Source of the DNA: Styela clava
Taxonomy: Eukaryota; Chordata; Ascidiacea; Stolidobranchia; Styelidae
Assembly (NCBI RefSeq): GCF_964204865.1
Contig: NC_135261.1
Span: 11,966,001-12,030,000 of the forward strand
Direction: 5' to 3'
Length of the DNA stretch: 64,000 bases
Shown here: positions 50,904-64,000 of the stretch, piece after piece
Numbering within the stretch: the first letter of the stretch is position 1
Layout of the letters: the number at the start of each line of letters is the position of its first letter
Made by a program: the position numbers and the translations under genes
Notes under the pieces: model-generated
Told to the model about the DNA's origin: nothing
Databases searched by the model: none
What the model saw: only the letters and a program-made list of their open reading frames with translations

Positions 50904-51382
50904 AAACCCGCGAAACAAAATTGAAGTACGATCTAAAAAAATTGATTTTATTTAGGCGTTAAATGTTCAGGAGAGACCGCGTATAAAAGTTACATGGGTG
51001 AGTTATTGCAACCCCTGCGAGCATAAAACTAAGATGTTTAAAAGAGCTTGATTCAAGATAAAATGTTGACATCTTTACTAGCTACAACAATTTACTGGGC
51101 TGTTTTAATCTCAGTTAATTTGAACAGCGTAGTAGCTTTTGGTAGCAGCGTCGGCATCGTAATAGCTTTATTAAACCCGCGACACAGAATTGAAGTTCGA
51201 TGAAAATATCGATTTTATTTAAACGTTAAATATTTAATAGAGACCGCGGAGAAAAGTTACATTGGTGAGTTAATACAACCCCTGCAAGCATAAAACTAAG
51301 ATGTTTAAAACAGCTACTTAGCTACAAAAATTGACTGGGTTGGTTCAATCTCAGCTAATTTTACAGCGTAGTAGCTTATGGC
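50904..51382. repeat. Tandem direct duplication, about 240 and 210 bp
   Basis: Copy 1 (50904-51142) and copy 2 (51173-51382) share AAACCCGCGA, ATTGAAGTWCGAT, GAGACCGCG, AAAAGTTACATKGGTGAGTT, GCATAAAACTAAGATGTTTA and CAGCGTAGTAGCTTWTGG in the same order. Copy 2 lacks about 30 bases before the final block. Noncoding on both strands. Confidence 0.75.
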
Positions 51383-51659
51383 ATTCTTGATCATGATTAA
51401 GCAACCTTTCGGATGACGATTTGTAAATCATTGACATCCAGCTTTGAGCATGTTTTTGGATCCTATATTTTTTAAAGTTATAACTATTAATCTTTACAAG
51501 TTTCGAAAAAAAATGAGTATTAATTGTTATGAATTCTTCTAAAATTTACAAAGCGTAGTTTGAAAAAAAATACAAATTGTGACTGATTTTATTTTGACCA
51601 AAATTAAACAATAAAAATAAAAATAATTTTTTGCAACTTTTGTTGCATATGTATTTCGA

Positions 51660-51950
51660 TCATCATACACTTGAGGTCCATTGTTTATTATTCAGCTTCA
51701 TAGCCTAATTTCATGATGATGTTGACTAAAATTTGCGTAAACGAGTATCAGGAAGCGACATTAAAAATTGATTAGTTCGTAGATAATGGTTGTGCCAGTG
51801 GTTAGTGCTATTTTAAGCTATTTTCTGAAATCCTATTATTTAAAAATATGGAATTGAAGAAAACAAACTTCATATAAGTTAGAGTTAGGCAACATCATAG
51901 ACTTGAGATCCATTGTCTATTAATCAGCTTTATAGGCTAATTGTAATATG
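51660..51950. repeat. Diverged pair of direct repeats
   Basis: At 51664-51714 and 51896-51950 the text CTTGAGRTCCATTGTYTATT, then CAGCTT-ATAG-CTAATT, recurs with about 85 percent agreement by eye. The sequence in between is unrelated. Confidence 0.5.
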
Positions 51951-54228
51951 TCATTGGATTTCATTTAGCAATCGACTGAGAATGACACAAGAGAAATTTT
52001 GCAGCAATAATCTTACGTTATAATTTTTTAAATCTTGCGATAACGATGTCAGATCTAGTTGGTAAAAGTTATCTTTTTGTTTCGACAAAACAACTTCCAA
52101 AAACACAGTTGGTTAAAATTTTTTGCAGTTTAAATGCCCCGGGCGTGATAAGGGATGGCGCTTTGTCTTTAATCATTTTTTTCATATTTATGGAATTTAA
52201 TTTGCGCATTCCAACAAATTAAATTAACAGATAAACGATATAAGATAATAGATAAGAAACTCGAGAAACTGGTTTGTGTTAGTATTTTTTTCAGATTTGT
52301 TCCAGTAGGGAAGTGATACCAACAAGCGGGAAAAAATGAGCCAATAACAAAAATTTTATTTTGGGACAAAAAAAATACACTTTCGCCTGGCTTTATAAGG
52401 ATTTTTAGATTACAGTTATGCACTGCAAAAAAAATAATCGTATTCAAATTGTACCCAAAATAAGTAAGATCCAATTTTTGTAAAATACCCTAAGAAATTC
52501 GGACAGCGAAAATCTCTTTGCAACACCGTCGAAAAGGCGAGTCAAAATTTCGTCAAGACATGGAAAATTAAAATTATTTTGTACAGTGTGTTTAGCAATT
52601 TTTCCGCAAAAATTTTAAACTTTGAACTACAAATTTTTCATTGTATTCTGTTAACAAAAACCGTTCTTGAATAGCATAGTAATCATTCGACATGATTGGC
52701 ATTGTTTTTACAATCGATTTCGACTTTGGAACGGTGATTTCCGTCTGTGGGCGTTCGTGATTCATGTTTTGTTTGTTTTAAATAGTGTTAAGTGATGTCA
52801 TTGTTTTCCAGCATTTTTTTGGTGCAAATCGAAAACTATGTAAGTGGTATAGATACAGAAAAATAGTTTACATTCATTTCTATTTTTCTGATATCATAAA
52901 TCGCATGATAGCAGTAAAAATATTTTATTTTTAATTTTGAGATTTCAGTCGACTTCCAAAATCTGAACGCCATTTGAAATGAGGATTAGAATATTTTTAC
53001 TATCAATGCGCGTTATAAGTGAGGATTATACTTTCTAATCATGACTCCATTTATTCAAGCCGCAAAACAAAATCTGAAATGCAGTAATTTTTCCTTGTTT
53101 GATTGGTTGGAAATTGTATTGCAGACGGAAAAAAATGATACATATTCTAACGAAAATACTTCTTGCAAACTGGTAATACGAATCCATAACCTAATACCCT
53201 CTTATCTTACTTGCGGTTTCTTTATTACGAATTGTGAACCACGTTTTAGCTCATTCGACCTTAATCGTTCGCCAAGGGCCATTAGTTATGTATTTTTGAA
53301 AAATTCAAAAATCTGAAAGAGTCACGAAATTATTTGAAAAGTCTTTTTATAATTTTACTGTTATATATAAAGTATAAAATACACTTTTCACGTCGAAAAA
53401 ATGCCTATCACCAAACAATATGACAGTCTTTGCACAACACTTATAAAAATTAAATTACTGGTAAGTCAACAGTAATTCATAAAAAGAGGCCATTATACTT
53501 TGTAAAACGTCTGATTTTGATATTATCGAACAGTGTAAACTGGAAAGTGACTGCGACCTGGGTTCTAATATGTTCGTTTTTACCATTGGTTTTGTTTTCA
53601 ATTCAGTAAGATTTGATCAAGTATTTCAAAATAATTATTATCACGATCTTCTTTGGCGGCAAATGTTATTTGATTAATATACACCAAAGGGATAATTAAC
53701 TCGACTTTTTCACGTTTTGGCACAGTTGATAAAAGTGGAGGCGATATAAACGAATTGGATAGAGCCAAATATTGTTTTTCATAATGACAATAAATTCCGA
53801 TTTTTATTGTTTCTATATGACATTTGATTTTTACATATTTCTATTGATTCTGTTGAATTGATTTCTATTGAACAACGGTCGTCGCATTGGACTTGAAATA
53901 AGTGAAGGTTGGCGACGAACGCAAAATACACACACGAGATGGTCACCATGGTCACTTCGTCAAAATTACACATTTCGCGATCTACCTTCTAGTTAAAAAG
54001 GTGGCATTGACTTATGCTGTACGTTGTAGAGAACTTCCTAAGCATCAAGGTATCGAGGTTGTACAATGTGTTAGCTGTAGGCTGACTCTAGATCAACTTG
54101 CATTGTAATTTACTATGTAGTAGTCGGGAGCAAAGTTTATATGAATAGTGCTATTGGACATGAAATGTACCTATGGATCGTTTTGTTATTATGCTGTTGT
54201 TGGGAAAAATAGCTTCCCTTCAACTACT
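51951..54228. other. Gene-free stretch
   Basis: No exon-like segment identified. The open frames at 53041-53316 and 52169-52474 have no motif or supporting splice sites. Confidence 0.4.
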
Positions 54229-54950
54229 CAGTAGTTCCCAACCTTTCTTGGCTCGCGACCCCCTTTGGTGGTTTACACATACCTCGCGACCCCCTGCCTC
54301 ACTTTCTATACTTATCAATGAAATAAGCGGCAAATTGGAGGCGCATTTCTTACCACTTCATGACAACTTCTGCCACGAACGAACCGATGACAGCTCTTGC
54401 CGTGGTTATGGCGCTATTACGCTATAGCAAACTGCGTAATTCGTGGTTTAGTTTTTGACAAAGCTTATCTCATATCATCCTCGACTTTCATTCGATTTCG
54501 TGCCTTTGTTTTTATATGAACAAGAGCTGAAAAGCCGCTTTCATATTAAATAACTTCATTTTCATATTGTCGATTCTTCGCCATGATAAATAAAATACCG
54601 AATTATAACGTTACAGCAGGATGTATGATAATCTTCACATTAAAACGACTTACCATACCCGACTACAAGCCTATCCTGCAATAAACCACTTGGTATCGAA
54701 TTACTGGCGTTCCACAGCATTGCTTCGAAGCCCGCGTGTTTTCCGCATTGCGGCGCGCGGAAATGCTGACGGGTTCGTGTGACGTCACAATGGTTAACTT
54801 GCCATAAATATCTGCGGTCTAACGACAGCTAGTGGAAATCTCTCGGAGGCAGACCATTCCAGACTTTTTTGCGATCTATTGACAATATTTAACCTGAAGC
54901 TTTGTATTATTTTTTACTGTTTTGCAAGACCTTCGCGACCCCCCTTGTAA
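54229..54950. mobile_element. hAT fragment, left end intact
   Basis: Starts CAGTAGTTCCCAACCTTTCT and then GGCTCGCGACCCCC, with the CTCGCGACCCCC text repeated at 54281 and again as TTCGCGACCCCCC near 54933. No right terminus or target duplication is visible, so the element is probably truncated on the right where repeat R1 copy 3 begins. Confidence 0.6.
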
Positions 54951-54964
54951 TTGCCGCCAGAAGG

Positions 54965-55158
54965 CTATTACTTTTATTTTTTTCAAAAATATTTGTGGGC
55001 TAGTCATTTGTGTGATTACGTCATCAGAATTAAAAATTGCGTGCCGTGGGTCCGTGATCACATCTCAATGATCCGCTGGCAGACTACGGGTACTGTAAAT
55101 GCTTTGATACTACTTATATGTTTTGGACTTGGTGTCCATTTATAACAGCATCGCTCTT
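54965..55158 (+). repeat. Dispersed repeat R1, copy 3
   Basis: Contains GTGTGATTACGTCATCAGAA, then TTAAAAATTGCGTGCCGTG, and further on GCAGACTACGGGTACTG and TTGGTGTCCATTTA, in the same order as copies 1 and 2 but more diverged. A TGACG or ACGTCA core is kept in copies 1 and 3. Confidence 0.55.
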
Positions 55159-56661
55159 TTGTAGTTTTATATTATTCGAGTTTTTCAAGTGCTGGAACGA
55201 AATGCCAGCTTTTCTTAGTGGTATTACCAAATATAAGATTTACATTTTTATCCCTTGGATATCACTTATTCGAACCTTTCTACTTAGTAGAGGATAATGA
55301 TGTCTTAGCGAAAATGACACTCCAATGTGCATGTATGATAACCACACAACCGATCAAACAAGTTTGTTACCCGAGTAATCAGTGATAATAACCAATATTT
55401 GTAGTTTTCTATTCCTTTGTGAGGCGTTTCCAATCGCAGCCACGCCCTCAAATATCATTGGTCCATATTATTCTTTGAACATGCACACGCCCCAAACGCG
55501 GATGGGACAAAGATCAGATGTGTACAAAGGTCATTAGATCACTTTTTGTGGGCTTGTCGAGCACATTCTTTGTCAGTAAATCCCATAAACATCAGATTGA
55601 TTTTAATTGATATTAATTTCGCCTTTAACGAATAGGTATCTCTTAGTTTTAATTTTGTAATAAAATTCCTATGTATCGCAACTAAAAATAGCATGGAAAT
55701 GTTCACACAATGTCCAAATTTTCGTAAAGAATCAATCTACTAAATTCTATCAAACTAACGAAGAAATATAGCTGAGTTCAAAATATGTGGTCAAGACATA
55801 CATGACACCGAGATAATTTTCTTGAAAGATTTATAAATATCGTGATTTAGTCATAGTTCAAGTTAATAGTTCATTCTCGTGTTCACCTTTGACACTTGAA
55901 TCTCGAATTGTTTATATTAAACTATGCGATTCTGTTCATCATTATATAACAGACCCATCACATTAAAATACAGGCTTACATAAAATTCGTGTAAAACTTC
56001 AGCGTAACTAGTATTGGATTGGAAGTATTGTGTGTGTTGCTCTGGTGTCAAATAATTGGCGGGTTCGGATATTTTTATAACCGAAATGTTACGCATTCTG
56101 TGCCAGTGTGATTGGTTTTGCTAATGAATTTTCTATGACGATTCATTATATCGTCATCATGTTTACTGTAGCTAGGGATTTTGTTGAAAATTTGAAAATG
56201 TTCGTTTTTGTATTTAAGATTTTGTAAATTACACTTATTTTTCAGAATCTACGTGAAGTAATCTCTCGAATGCCGAAGATCAATCTACGAGAACCCCGCC
56301 TTTAAAATTATTAGTTAAATTATTAGAATTATATATAAAAACATTAGCCCTCAAAACGATAGTAGAATTCGTTTCGAAGCGATGGAATTTTATTTCTATA
56401 AAGGAATCAATGGAAAGCATAACTTTCCTTTAAGAAAAAATGGCCACGCTTTTGGTTTCATTTACAATCTAAATAATAATCCAATGCTAAAATTGCTAAT
56501 ACCCAAGGCCCAAACCACAGTACACTGGGAAATTGACCGTTTGGACTAATGACAGTCACCGGACCGATATACATTTATAGTTCGTTATTTTTAATTGAAA
56601 AATAAAATCTGAAAATTCCCAACCTGTGGGTTGCATGGTTGTATTATCATTGCAGATGTAG

Positions 56662-56681
56662 ATATATATATATATATATAT
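56662..56681. repeat. (AT)n microsatellite
   Basis: Pure AT dinucleotide run of about 20 bases. Confidence 0.8.
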
Positions 56682-57444
56682 TACGTATGGTGTATTAGGT
56701 ATTTAAGAACATATTTCAAAAAGGTCTCCTTAAACTGGTTTATAAATAAGAGTAAATTACTTTAAATAAATTCGAAAGGCGCGGTTGTATAATTCGACAT
56801 ACCAAGGATTTAAATATATACACCGAAGTTTTCTGGTTAGAAATTTATTTATTGAAATGAAACCAAGCATAGTCCAAGGATAGTGTACTGAAATACTTGT
56901 TGGCCAATTCATGAAAAACAACTTCGGCGATTGGCAAAGATAAACACACCAAACTGCCTACCTTTGCAATATTGAATGGCTGTTATTGCTGTGTTATTAT
57001 CGCAATCATTTAATATTAATTACTAGGAAAAGTAGCGGGTTATCGAGCACGTTTGTCTAGATATAGAACTTCAAATCAAATTATCATAGCACGATTTGTA
57101 ACAATAAATGTTGAATAAAACTACTCTACTGCTATGCGGAAATTCAAACTTGAAACATATAATTTTATACTTTAGCCACTTACAACGGGCGACCTTGGTG
57201 CGCATGACCGTCGCCACGTGCTCACCGCTCTACTTGAACAATAAAATGCAATACCTTTTACCACGAAACAGCATTCATTTTGTATTCTCTATTTCTCTAC
57301 CGCTCTTTAGAAGAATTGTTTTGAATTTGCGCAGGCAACATGAATACAAAATGGCGTGTTATAAGTTACTACAAAACAAACATTGAAATGTTATACGCGT
57401 GACTCGTATTTTCGGAACGCTGTTCGTTATTCATCACTTCAAAC

Positions 57445-57464
57445 ATATATATATATATATATAT
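57445..57464. repeat. (AT)n microsatellite
   Basis: Pure AT dinucleotide run of about 20 bases. Confidence 0.8.
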
Positions 57465-60400
57465 GTTAAAATTAATGAAATAATTTTTATATCGTAATAA
57501 TGAAAAACTATTTGAATTGTGTGAGTTTATATTAGACCCTTGTTTTCACTTTAATGTGTCGCATTAAGTTTTAGAAGTTCTTCTCGATTTTATTGTCAAC
57601 AAAAATCTTGCATTGTAACGTTTGCTACGGTTATTTAAATACTTTGAGTTCTTATTATTGACCTATTAAATTTTGTCAACATAAGGGTCAAGCGGTAAAT
57701 ACAGATTAATTATTTTCTCCTTATTAAACCACAATAGCTAGTTCTGTACATTAATTACAGCTAATTGTAAGTCAAATAAGTATCGTGAACTCAAGGAAAT
57801 AAGAGCACAAATTATATTTAATATTGCGCTGTACTAAACTAAGTCGATGAGCACAAATGCTTATTTTATAGGAGAAAAAGAGAATCAAAATATGCTAACT
57901 GAATTTAAGTTTGTATTTGATTAGTGAAATATATTTTATTACGATTCCAGGCGCTTTTACCAATGCACCACCGACTATTCATTTAAAAAAGTACACCAGA
58001 ATATTTTAAAAATATGTAGAAAATTATCTGGCGGATCTCATGCGACTGCAATAAATAACAGAGCCAAAAATTCCAAATTGTTGAAATTCAACACGTGCTC
58101 CGTCTAAATTTCTCATTATATGAATCTACATTTAGTAGCAACCTAAAAATCCCAACAACTGCTACAAAACAAACCATGCCAAGCCTAAGGTTTAAAAAAG
58201 TATAAAAAATACCCTCATCATGACTCCAGCTTTAGTTTATGAAGTTCTATCAAAATCATTTCCTTTATGTTCATGAATGTGTCGTAACTGCATCGCTATT
58301 TGTATATAAATTATAATGACTCACATAATTGTACCTACATGACTTCGCTTTAGTTAATAGCGTTGCACAACCAATAAGGTCAAATTCATTCAATGTAACA
58401 AAGAGTACTTACGTAAGATGTCTTATGACTGACAAATAATTGTTATATAAGTTAACTATCTGCGATATTGCATGCGCGTGTCATGGAAAATCGTGTTTAT
58501 ATATAGTTGAAACTTTTGTTAATATAAAAAAACATAGATGTATAAAGGTTTTAATGACGGGTTTATAGTTGCCATGAATGTTATATAAAATGATATATGA
58601 ATTCAATAATATTTCCGCAATGTATTAACAAATTAAAATTGAGCTAAAAACTACTTTGTGTCGTATGGGATTATGTCAAATGTTTGTAAGAATATAAAAG
58701 TAATATTTTCTTAGCATGCATATTAAAATAAAAATCCATCTATCCAAAATATAGCAATTATGAGGGAATCCTGTGGTTTTAATTGAATAATTAAAATAAA
58801 GAATACAATATTTTATATTATTTAATGACATGTCAAGGATTTTTTTTAAATTTTGACTAATGAAAAATTAGGTTATCATGTAATCATACCCCGATAAGTA
58901 GAATGAAGAATATATTAAAGTTTTAAGTAATATTTTTCTCTGTCTTTCTTAAAAATTGACAAATATTCCAAGATCGTTTTTGTTCAGATATGATGCAATT
59001 GCTTGAATTTTCTACTGAAATAGGTTTACCTAACTTGATTAATGAATTTAAAATAAAGTGGCCTACTTACCGCGTTCGCCTCTTTTTAAAAATTACTTGA
59101 AGAGATGAAAGTACCCACAAAGAAGTGTCCGAAAAGAAGTTTTTCTCAAACGTTTTTACTGCAGGTAATATTCTAAGCTTGGTAATACCGCATCATTTTG
59201 ATCAATACATTTAATTCTTTTGCAAAGCTTTGAAAATTATGGCCAAAACAGGAAGATTCAAACACCAGTCTGGATCGAATACATCGAAATTTTCATCAAT
59301 TTAGTTAAAGAAAACTCATTTTTTATGACCCCCGAACAGTAGTTTTTAGTTAATGAATTCGCGTTATGTTCAGTTTACGTATCACTCGAGAATCTTAATA
59401 TATTCCCAACTTCGTTAATATTGGATGTCACAGTTGAGTGGGTAAATTCTATACACTCATTGGGAATAAATAGGAATTTAAAGAAATAACCGAAAAATGT
59501 TAAAAAAATTAATTATCAGTAAAAGTTTTCGCTTACTATTTGTGACAATATAATAATACTACATTATAAACTGAAGAGGAGAAGATACTTTGCTGAATTT
59601 TCAAATTTCATATCAATCATGTACAAACACATTGTCAGCAGCATCGCAAATGCATCAAAATAAAGGACGACCTACGCATGAAACCTTGATATTTCTATGC
59701 AATAACAACATTTTATTTGATCCAGCAGACCAAAGTCGAAAAATCAAGCGGAAAACAAAATCGACCTATGACGGCTTTGCGATTAATAATAATATTTACT
59801 TAATACGCTTATCAAAATGGTGGAAATCGACAAGGTTGTTTTGTTGATGTGTTTCTTGTCTAAGCATCTTTGTCTTCCGCTATTGTCGAGAAAATACTTA
59901 TCGTAAACTTTCAACCCGTTGAAGAGTAACGTTTTATTTTGCTGACACTTTCAGTGATCTATTATGAAACTACTAGAAGAGTATAAAATTAGCAACAAAT
60001 ACAATACTTCAACTCGGATACTTCGTTTCGCATAAAACAGAATGAGGTGGAACTAATAAAATTTCAACACGTATGTTGAAATATGAGAATACGTGTGTCC
60101 ACGGGCATAAGAATATGAGCCTTTCCCCGACCTTTGACCCCCCCAAAACATTCTTCCTATACCTATACCATTGAAGAATTTTCGGGGCTCATTTTAGGAG
60201 TAGTTTCGCGAGTTGGCGCCTGTAAAATAGATTACGTGTTTTAAACCATCATTATATTTCATCGCATACAATAATCTTTTTTTTTTAAATACCGTTAAAG
60301 AATTTTAGCCTAGTCTATCACATCTTTTTCTACACTAATTTTTCATTACTGCAATTAAATTAAAACTCCTAGGAAGACAGAATGATCCTTGAATTATCTG

Positions 60401-62746
60401 ATTTATATTTAAATTTCCGAAACACAACTGAAAACTAACGAATAGAGTTCAAAAACGCAAAAACGGATGCGAAAAGAGACTTAAGAGAGCATTGTTACGT
60501 CACTTTTTGTATTTTGTTGATTAAATGATTATGATATAGTACTCGCACAGTTAATGTTGCATTCTCACCGTTCGTCTAATGAACTAGTTCAAGTTGAATA
60601 CGTTGAATACATGATACAGATATAAAAAACAGTATATGGGAAAGCAATAAACATGTTCTAAAAAGATGAGTATTGCACCATATAAATAATTTGTCGCGTC
60701 ATATATACGGTGGTATATTGTGCAAGAAATGGCAATAACATCGGCTGAATCATACATGTTTTGAATGTCATATTCCGGCTATTTTTTTCATAGAAATATC
60801 ATTAAATTGCGAAACACTTTACAAATATCTGTATCACGAGAAGGAAGTGTGACTAATGTATGGAGGAGGTATTAAATTGGTCTTCATTTAACCGGATCAC
60901 GCCGCAAACGACAATTGACGTTGCAACAGATTAATTTTGGGTGATTATGTGTGCAATGAAACCTTTTTTGAATACGCTTGAATTTTTATCCAACAGCTTT
61001 CCTACGAAAAAAAATTGATAAGAAACTTTATAGTCGTGATAAAATATTCGGTATCAAATGACGTTTTACTCGTCAGTTGGCTAGTTGTCAAATATACAGT
61101 TGAACAAATTATATGGCTAAAAACCGGATGACCAACATTCTTCAGATGTCACAACGAGGCCGTCTTAAGTTACAACGTCTTCAAAAAATCAGTGCCTAAC
61201 ATACCAAGTCTGAAGAATAATTTGGACTATTACAGGTACCCGATAATAATAAAAACATCAAAAAATATTCCAACAGCATCAGAACTTAAATCAAATTGTC
61301 GCTTGTTGACAAGAACAGCGATCCAAAAACCAGCATAAGATTAAAAAAAATTATTTATTCAAGTTTGCATTCATTGAACAAGGCGTACCTCGCACTGAAC
61401 GACATTATGGAAAGAATGCTACGCAGGATATTTTTTTTTGCGAAATAAGCTACTCAAAGGAACAATTTTTTTCTGTAGAATATATATTTATCAGACGTGA
61501 CGTGAGTCATAAGGATGGTACCAACATTACTCATAAGAGCGTGATGTTTTTCCTGCAGATCATATCGATGAAAATTTAAGGCATTTTATGCAAATAACTC
61601 CATTCGGATTAATTGATCTACAAAACTTTAAAGTTGGCGGAGATATTACGATAAACAGTTTAAGGATGTTATGCTGTAGTGAAAAAATCGGCAAATACTT
61701 CATTTTTTTCGTAAATTTGTACGTGATATCTCGGTGGAAAGTCATTTTCAATAGAAAACAATTGCAGAACAACAACAATGCTGTATAAGTGCACAAGACT
61801 AATTCATGTACACACTAGCGCTTCCTATACCGAAAAGTTGATGATCGTTGTATGATTATTTTCAATATAAAAATGTGATTAATGTAGAGATATCAGAGAT
61901 CATATCAAGTTGGGTTCTCGTATCACTTCGTCTGTGAAAATATACCCTAACCATTCTGGACGTGATAAATAAGATAAGCTATGACGAATGGCAAGTTCAT
62001 ATTTTCCCATTTGCAATGGCTGATTACGTTACAGTCGTACTGGACCAGATTTTCAGAAAAAATTACTAGGCAAGTCAATAAACTCAAGGCGCAAAAAGTA
62101 CCAACCGGGAAATATTAAATAATACAACGACATTGGTATGACCTTCAGAAGCGTTCGACTGAACTTAGAGTATGATTTATATATTCCTATATAAAAAAAA
62201 ATACGTAACATTTTTTATTTCAATGTTATGAGATTTATTCATACCGCTAAATTTATTTTTAGGTAAGAAAAGTCACCATACACCGAAAAAAACTAAATAG
62301 AAGGACGATATTAATTTTTTCATATCAGGTTTTCTAATGTGTTAATATAATGGGATCATAAAAATCGCAAAAATTCAATTTCTGAAATCCAGTGTGACAA
62401 GTCACGCAGGTTTCGCATCGCTATCGTTTATTTTTGGAACCTGATTTTCTACATGCGTTTGAAACGAGAGAGAGCGGAAGCTGATAGTAAAAGGCGAACA
62501 ACCGCGCATTTGTTATTATACTACACTTCACCTTTTACTATCAAAAGCATCTGTCTTCAGAAAGAAGGCGTATAAATCCAATATATTCTAGCCAATAATA
62601 TATGTGTCGTTCACATATAAAGATCAACTTAAACACGTTGAGTTAGTAACACGAGGGCGTAGGGTTGGAGGTTGTTCTGAAAATTGATAATATTTTGAGT
62701 ATATTGATTTATATTACAGATCAGAGTCTATATATTCAAAAATGTT

Positions 62747-63911
62747 ATGAAGAAAATTTGGAAAGACATCAAAATTTTGGATTCCAATCTTTTAAAGAGA
62801 AAGTCTAGAGCAATGACTGGATCCACATCACAGAAGCAATACACAATGAAACCACAAGATACGGAGAAATATATATTTCGATTGATGAACCAGCAAAGAA
62901 GAGAAAATGGCTCTGAAAACTGTGAAGTAATTCTGCTGACAAAGGGAATTAAGCATTTTGGTCACAAAACTGTCTTGAAATCATTTAGTGAGTTTTTCCG
63001 TCAATATTTTGAAGATGAGGCAAAAAACAAGCTCTTGTGTGGAAATGATACCAAATCAACGGACGAAAGTGATAAACTAATTAAATATGACCAACATAAA
63101 CCAAGTAAAGTAAAAGGACAAAACCATACTACAATACATTTGCCCGGTATCAACTCGGAAGAACTCAGTCCCATTCTGGAGTACATGTACGGCTCAAAAC
63201 TTTCATTGAAAGCCGAAAACGTAAACGAAATTTTGTTTGTTGGATGCCTGCTTCAGGTAAAATTCAATTAGTTATTTGATTAGATTACAAATATGTCACG
63301 ATAAAGTAAAAATCAGTCCATACGAATAAAAACGGCATAACTACAAATAAATTATAACCGTATTTGAAATTTAAGAAGCACATTATTTTGTTTTAGTCTA
63401 AAGCCGCATAAAGTCTAAGTTTGGGGTCGAAAAAAAATTAGGATATAAACTATTACACAATCTTTTTTTTCAGATACCAACTATTATTGAATTCTGCTCA
63501 GAAGTACTACTCGAGCAACCTGATTGGCGTTCGCCACTTGTATCTGAAAAAATTCACAATTTTGCCAAAACTAAAGATTTGAAAGAGGACAACTCAAAAC
63601 GGCATGGTGGCATACATGTTCAAAATGTACCACCCACATCAACAGATGTCACGTGGACTACTGAAGGAATAAGGACAACCACTTTGCAACCGTGAGTGTC
63701 TACTTCCGTGCTTTTGACTCATAATTACGTGTTTTTATCAATATTCAGATGGAGAACGTCGTAGCGTAATATGCTTTTTGGAACTAATGATATCAGATTA
63801 ATATATAAATTTCAGAGAACTATATACCTATTATACTTTACAGGCTTAAAATAAACACTAATACGAAAGAAGATTCGATCTGCCAAGAAACAGAGGAGAC
63901 CAGCAGACCAA
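62747..63911 (+). CDS. BTB/POZ-domain protein, 5' part only
   Basis: Exons 62747-63256, 63474-63691 and 63844-63911 join in phase (GT-AG), giving about 265 residues before the gene leaves the window through a GTGAGT donor at 63912. Residues 45-170 and the next exon form a BTB/POZ fold. CEVILLTKG opens the domain, HKTVLKSFSEFFRQYF matches the HK-VL-S-YF core, and IHLPGI, LEYMYGSKLSL and the IPTIIEFCSEVL helix complete it. BTB domains dimerise and often recruit cullin-3 or act in transcription factors. About 35 extra, charged residues interrupt the domain after the first helix pair (CGNDTKSTDES region). What follows is Ser/Thr-rich and disordered-looking. Zinc fingers or Kelch repeats, if any, lie beyond the window. 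The frame is open upstream to an acceptor at 62718-62719, so the true start may be in an earlier exon. Confidence 0.75.
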
Positions 63912-64000
63912 GTGAGTCTGATGTATTCAGTTTCAAAAACTTACGTCAAATTTCAGTTTTTGTTGTAAAATGTATAAAAATACTTGAACTAGTTAATTAG

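Larger units (their letters stand above)
55159..62719. other. Gene-free stretch before the BTB gene
   Basis: Scanned on both strands without finding exons that join in phase. It holds two AT microsatellites (listed separately) and a small GC-rich patch near 57180-57240. It probably includes the promoter and perhaps 5' exons of the BTB gene, which I cannot place. Confidence 0.4.

Noticed and set aside
57180..57240. GC-rich patch as an exon or RNA gene
   Set aside because: No frame with splice sites and no stable tRNA- or snRNA-like fold seen by eye.
59590..59847. 85-codon + strand open frame
   Set aside because: Starts at a non-obvious ATG and has no motif; such lengths are expected by chance in this window.
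1..64000. CRISPR array, prokaryotic operon or phage system
   Set aside because: Spliced animal genes throughout, and no regularly spaced direct repeats with unique spacers.

Overview
This window is nuclear DNA of an invertebrate metazoan. It is AT-rich, its genes are split by many short GT-AG introns, and it carries many non-autonomous DNA transposons. No species can be named from sequence alone. A compact, AT-rich deuterostome such as a tunicate is a guess, not a demonstrated fact. Most long open frames are chance; the real genes had to be assembled exon by exon from splice sites, reading phase and paralogue comparison.

Layout. (1) 1-5187: no intact gene; a hAT right end (to 707), a decayed minus-strand reading frame (797-1540), a short tandem repeat and a second hAT right end (to 3982). 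(2) 5188-18649: TRPA1-like channel gene A, 22 to 24 exons, + strand. (3) 18650-22283: gene A 3' region and a hAT MITE. (4) 22284-32355: TRPA1-like channel gene B, 21 core exons, + strand, a head-to-tail paralogue of A. (5) 32356-37849: a transposon cluster, including a 300-bp hAT MITE 37 bp after the gene B stop, a 2.1-kb nested hAT element and a MITE with 9-bp target duplications. (6) 37850-39835: a four-exon minus-strand gene for a small NDUFA4/B12D-family mitochondrial protein, with a CRE-motif cluster upstream. (7) 40200-62719: gene-poor, with repeats and hAT copies, one carrying a ZBED5-type transposase C-terminus. (8) 62720-64000: the 5' part of a BTB/POZ gene that runs off the window.

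The two channels each have about 14 ankyrin repeats, six membrane segments, a Gly-Glu pore motif, a TRP-helix region and a C-terminal coiled coil ending in an acidic cluster. Exon borders and phases match almost throughout, so they arose by tandem duplication. Both lack the counterparts of two of the main electrophile-sensing cysteines of vertebrate TRPA1. They differ in phase-preserving microexons and one extra linker exon, all of which bear on the ankyrin-to-membrane coupling region. The exon models are inferred by reading and have no transcript support.
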